NCBI GenBank assembly: GCA_937952135.1
Contig: CALFYL010000235.1
Span: 1-22,283 of the forward strand
Direction: 5' to 3'
Length of the DNA stretch: 22,283 nucleotides
DNA from: an uncultured Planctomycetia bacterium
GTDB lineage: Bacteria > Planctomycetota > UBA1135 > GCA-002686595
Shown here: positions 21,521 to 22,283 of the stretch, piece after piece
Layout: the number at the start of each line of letters is the position of its first letter
Numbering within the stretch: position 1 is the first letter of the stretch
Program-made: the position numbers and the translations under genes
The notes under the pieces: generated by a model
The model's database searches: none
The model's input: only the letters and a program-made list of their open reading frames with translations
What the model was told of the DNA's origin: nothing

Positions 21521-22283
21521 ATGCGCGCCCTTCTCGCTCTCGCCAGCTTCTCGGTAGTGTTCGCCAGCGTTTCGAGCGCCGCCCTCGCTGCGCCCTTCGA
21601 CGTCGGAAGTCCGGTCATCGATCGCCCCCTCAACGATTCGTCGGTTGGGGTGGTCTACCTCTACCTCGGCGGTACGCAGCCCGTGTCGGGCGCCGGCTTC
21701 CCGACGCAGTGGTCGTTCTACGACAACGAAGCGAGCACGAACGGGAAGATGGTGACGCCGCTCGTGTTCGAGCTCACCGGCGCGGGCCAGTGGACCGTGG
21801 TCTCGATCGGAACGTCGCGCGCTTCGAACTCAAGCGGCGTCCAGTCGCATCCGTTCGCCCCGATCGCAGGCATCGCGGCTCTCGATCCTTCGCGGCATTA
21901 CACCTTTGGCTTCACGCACCGCGGATACACCGGCTCGGGGGCGAACATCGTCGCGGACGGCGGCTCCTCGGGCATCGTCGATTTCTCGGGCTACAACGTC
22001 TACACCGACCGTTGGGCCTACGTGGTGACCACGGCCAGCGTCGGGCTGGTCGTCGGTGCGGGCGGCCTTGCGCTGGACGCCTCGGGCTTCGGCGGACGCA
22101 TCTGTTCCGCGTCCTTCGACTTCGATTCGAACCCGCTGACTCCGCTCGCGTACTGCACCTCGAGCACGTCGACGAACGGCTGCGTCGCCACGATCTCGCA
22201 CCTCGGCGTTCCGGACATCTCCGCGTCGTCGGGCTTCTCGATCCGCGTCGCCGGCGTCGAGCCGAACAAGCAGGGGCTGATCT
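21521..22283 (+). CDS. Secreted planctomycete protein (3' end beyond the window)
   Basis: An open frame runs from ATG 21521 to the window edge (254 codons visible). It starts with a signal peptide (MRALLALASFSVVFASVSSA then ALAAP). The body is a beta-rich domain (VGVVYLYLGGTQPVSGAGFP, YTFGFTHRGYTGSGANIVAD). The visible end begins a domain with LAYCTSSTSTNGCVATISHL and ISASSGFSIRVAGVEPNKQG, the shape of the C-terminal two-cysteine domain that recurs on many secreted proteins of Poly30/Pla163-like planctomycetes (recalled, not searched). It probably ends within 50-80 residues of the edge. It is likely a surface or secreted structural protein; function is unknown. It is unlikely to belong to the peptide locus, given the strong hairpin and 287-nt gap. 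Confidence 0.8.
   Translation, partial: MRALLALASFSVVFASVSSAALAAPFDVGSPVIDRPLNDSSVGVVYLYLGGTQPVSGAGFPTQWSFYDNEASTNGKMVTPLVFELTGAGQWTVVSIGTSRASNSSGVQSHPFAPIAGIAALDPSRHYTFGFTHRGYTGSGANIVADGGSSGIVDFSGYNVYTDRWAYVVTTASVGLVVGAGGLALDASGFGGRICSASFDFDSNPLTPLAYCTSSTSTNGCVATISHLGVPDISASSGFSIRVAGVEPNKQGLI

Noticed and set aside
1..22283. tRNA, rRNA, CRISPR array or insertion sequence
   Set aside because: I saw no cloverleaf with a CCA end, no regularly spaced repeats, and no transposase or terminal inverted repeats; the only long repeat is the 100-bp pair at 3002 and 5490.

Overview
This is a GC-rich, densely coded bacterial window that fits a planctomycete of the Poly30/Pla163 type. The signs are many exported or lipid-anchored proteins, Sel1 and FG-GAP-like EF-hand proteins, a kinase-associated type of FGE/SUMF1 domain, and, at the right edge, a secreted protein ending in the two-cysteine 'AYCTSS...NGC' domain that I associate with this lineage. 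The taxonomic call is from memory of families, not from a search. High GC leaves very long open frames opposite most genes; these are treated as shadows.

Left part (1-7715). A membrane histidine kinase runs off the left edge. Next to it is an exported PhoD-like phosphatase relative that has lost most of its metal motifs. Divergent from that lies an accessory block: a small one-helix protein with two DxDGDG motifs, a Sel1-repeat protein, a second small DxDGDG protein, and then a collapsed copy of the block's start. The collapsed copy keeps only the first codons of the PhoD-like gene, the first 30 codons of the small membrane protein, and a 100-bp stretch 99% identical to the first copy. A second Sel1 protein follows, then an exported HEAT-like protein.

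Middle (7720-16692), all on the minus strand: an SLC13-family permease with two internal RCK_C (TrkA-C) domains; an exported protein of unknown function with an EF-hand-like loop; an outer-membrane beta-barrel protein; an FGE/SUMF1-domain protein lacking the catalytic cysteines, with a suspicious 5' end; a GH29 alpha-L-fucosidase lipoprotein; an MBL-fold protein with the diiron HxExD motif; and a beta-propeller-like lipoprotein. These could serve polysaccharide use, but nothing ties them into one operon.

Right part (16795-21520) is the most interesting region. Four tightly packed minus-strand genes (ATGA overlap, 4-nt gap, GTGA overlap) encode an ATP-grasp-like protein with a broken active site, a radical SAM/SPASM peptide maturase, an intact ATP-grasp ligase, and a cysteine version of the GrdB/PrdB reductase selenoprotein B family. 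On the opposite strand, behind a 315-bp divergent intergenic region containing a perfect palindrome and an inverted repeat, lies a 35-codon gene (21126-21233) with a good ribosome binding site. Its peptide ends in a four-cysteine tail (CALC...CPPTC). A 23-base-pair hairpin follows 21 nt later. I read this as an apparently undescribed RiPP-type biosynthetic locus: precursor, radical SAM, paired active and inactive ATP-grasp proteins, and a GrdB-like thiol enzyme. The window ends inside the secreted protein gene that starts at 21521.
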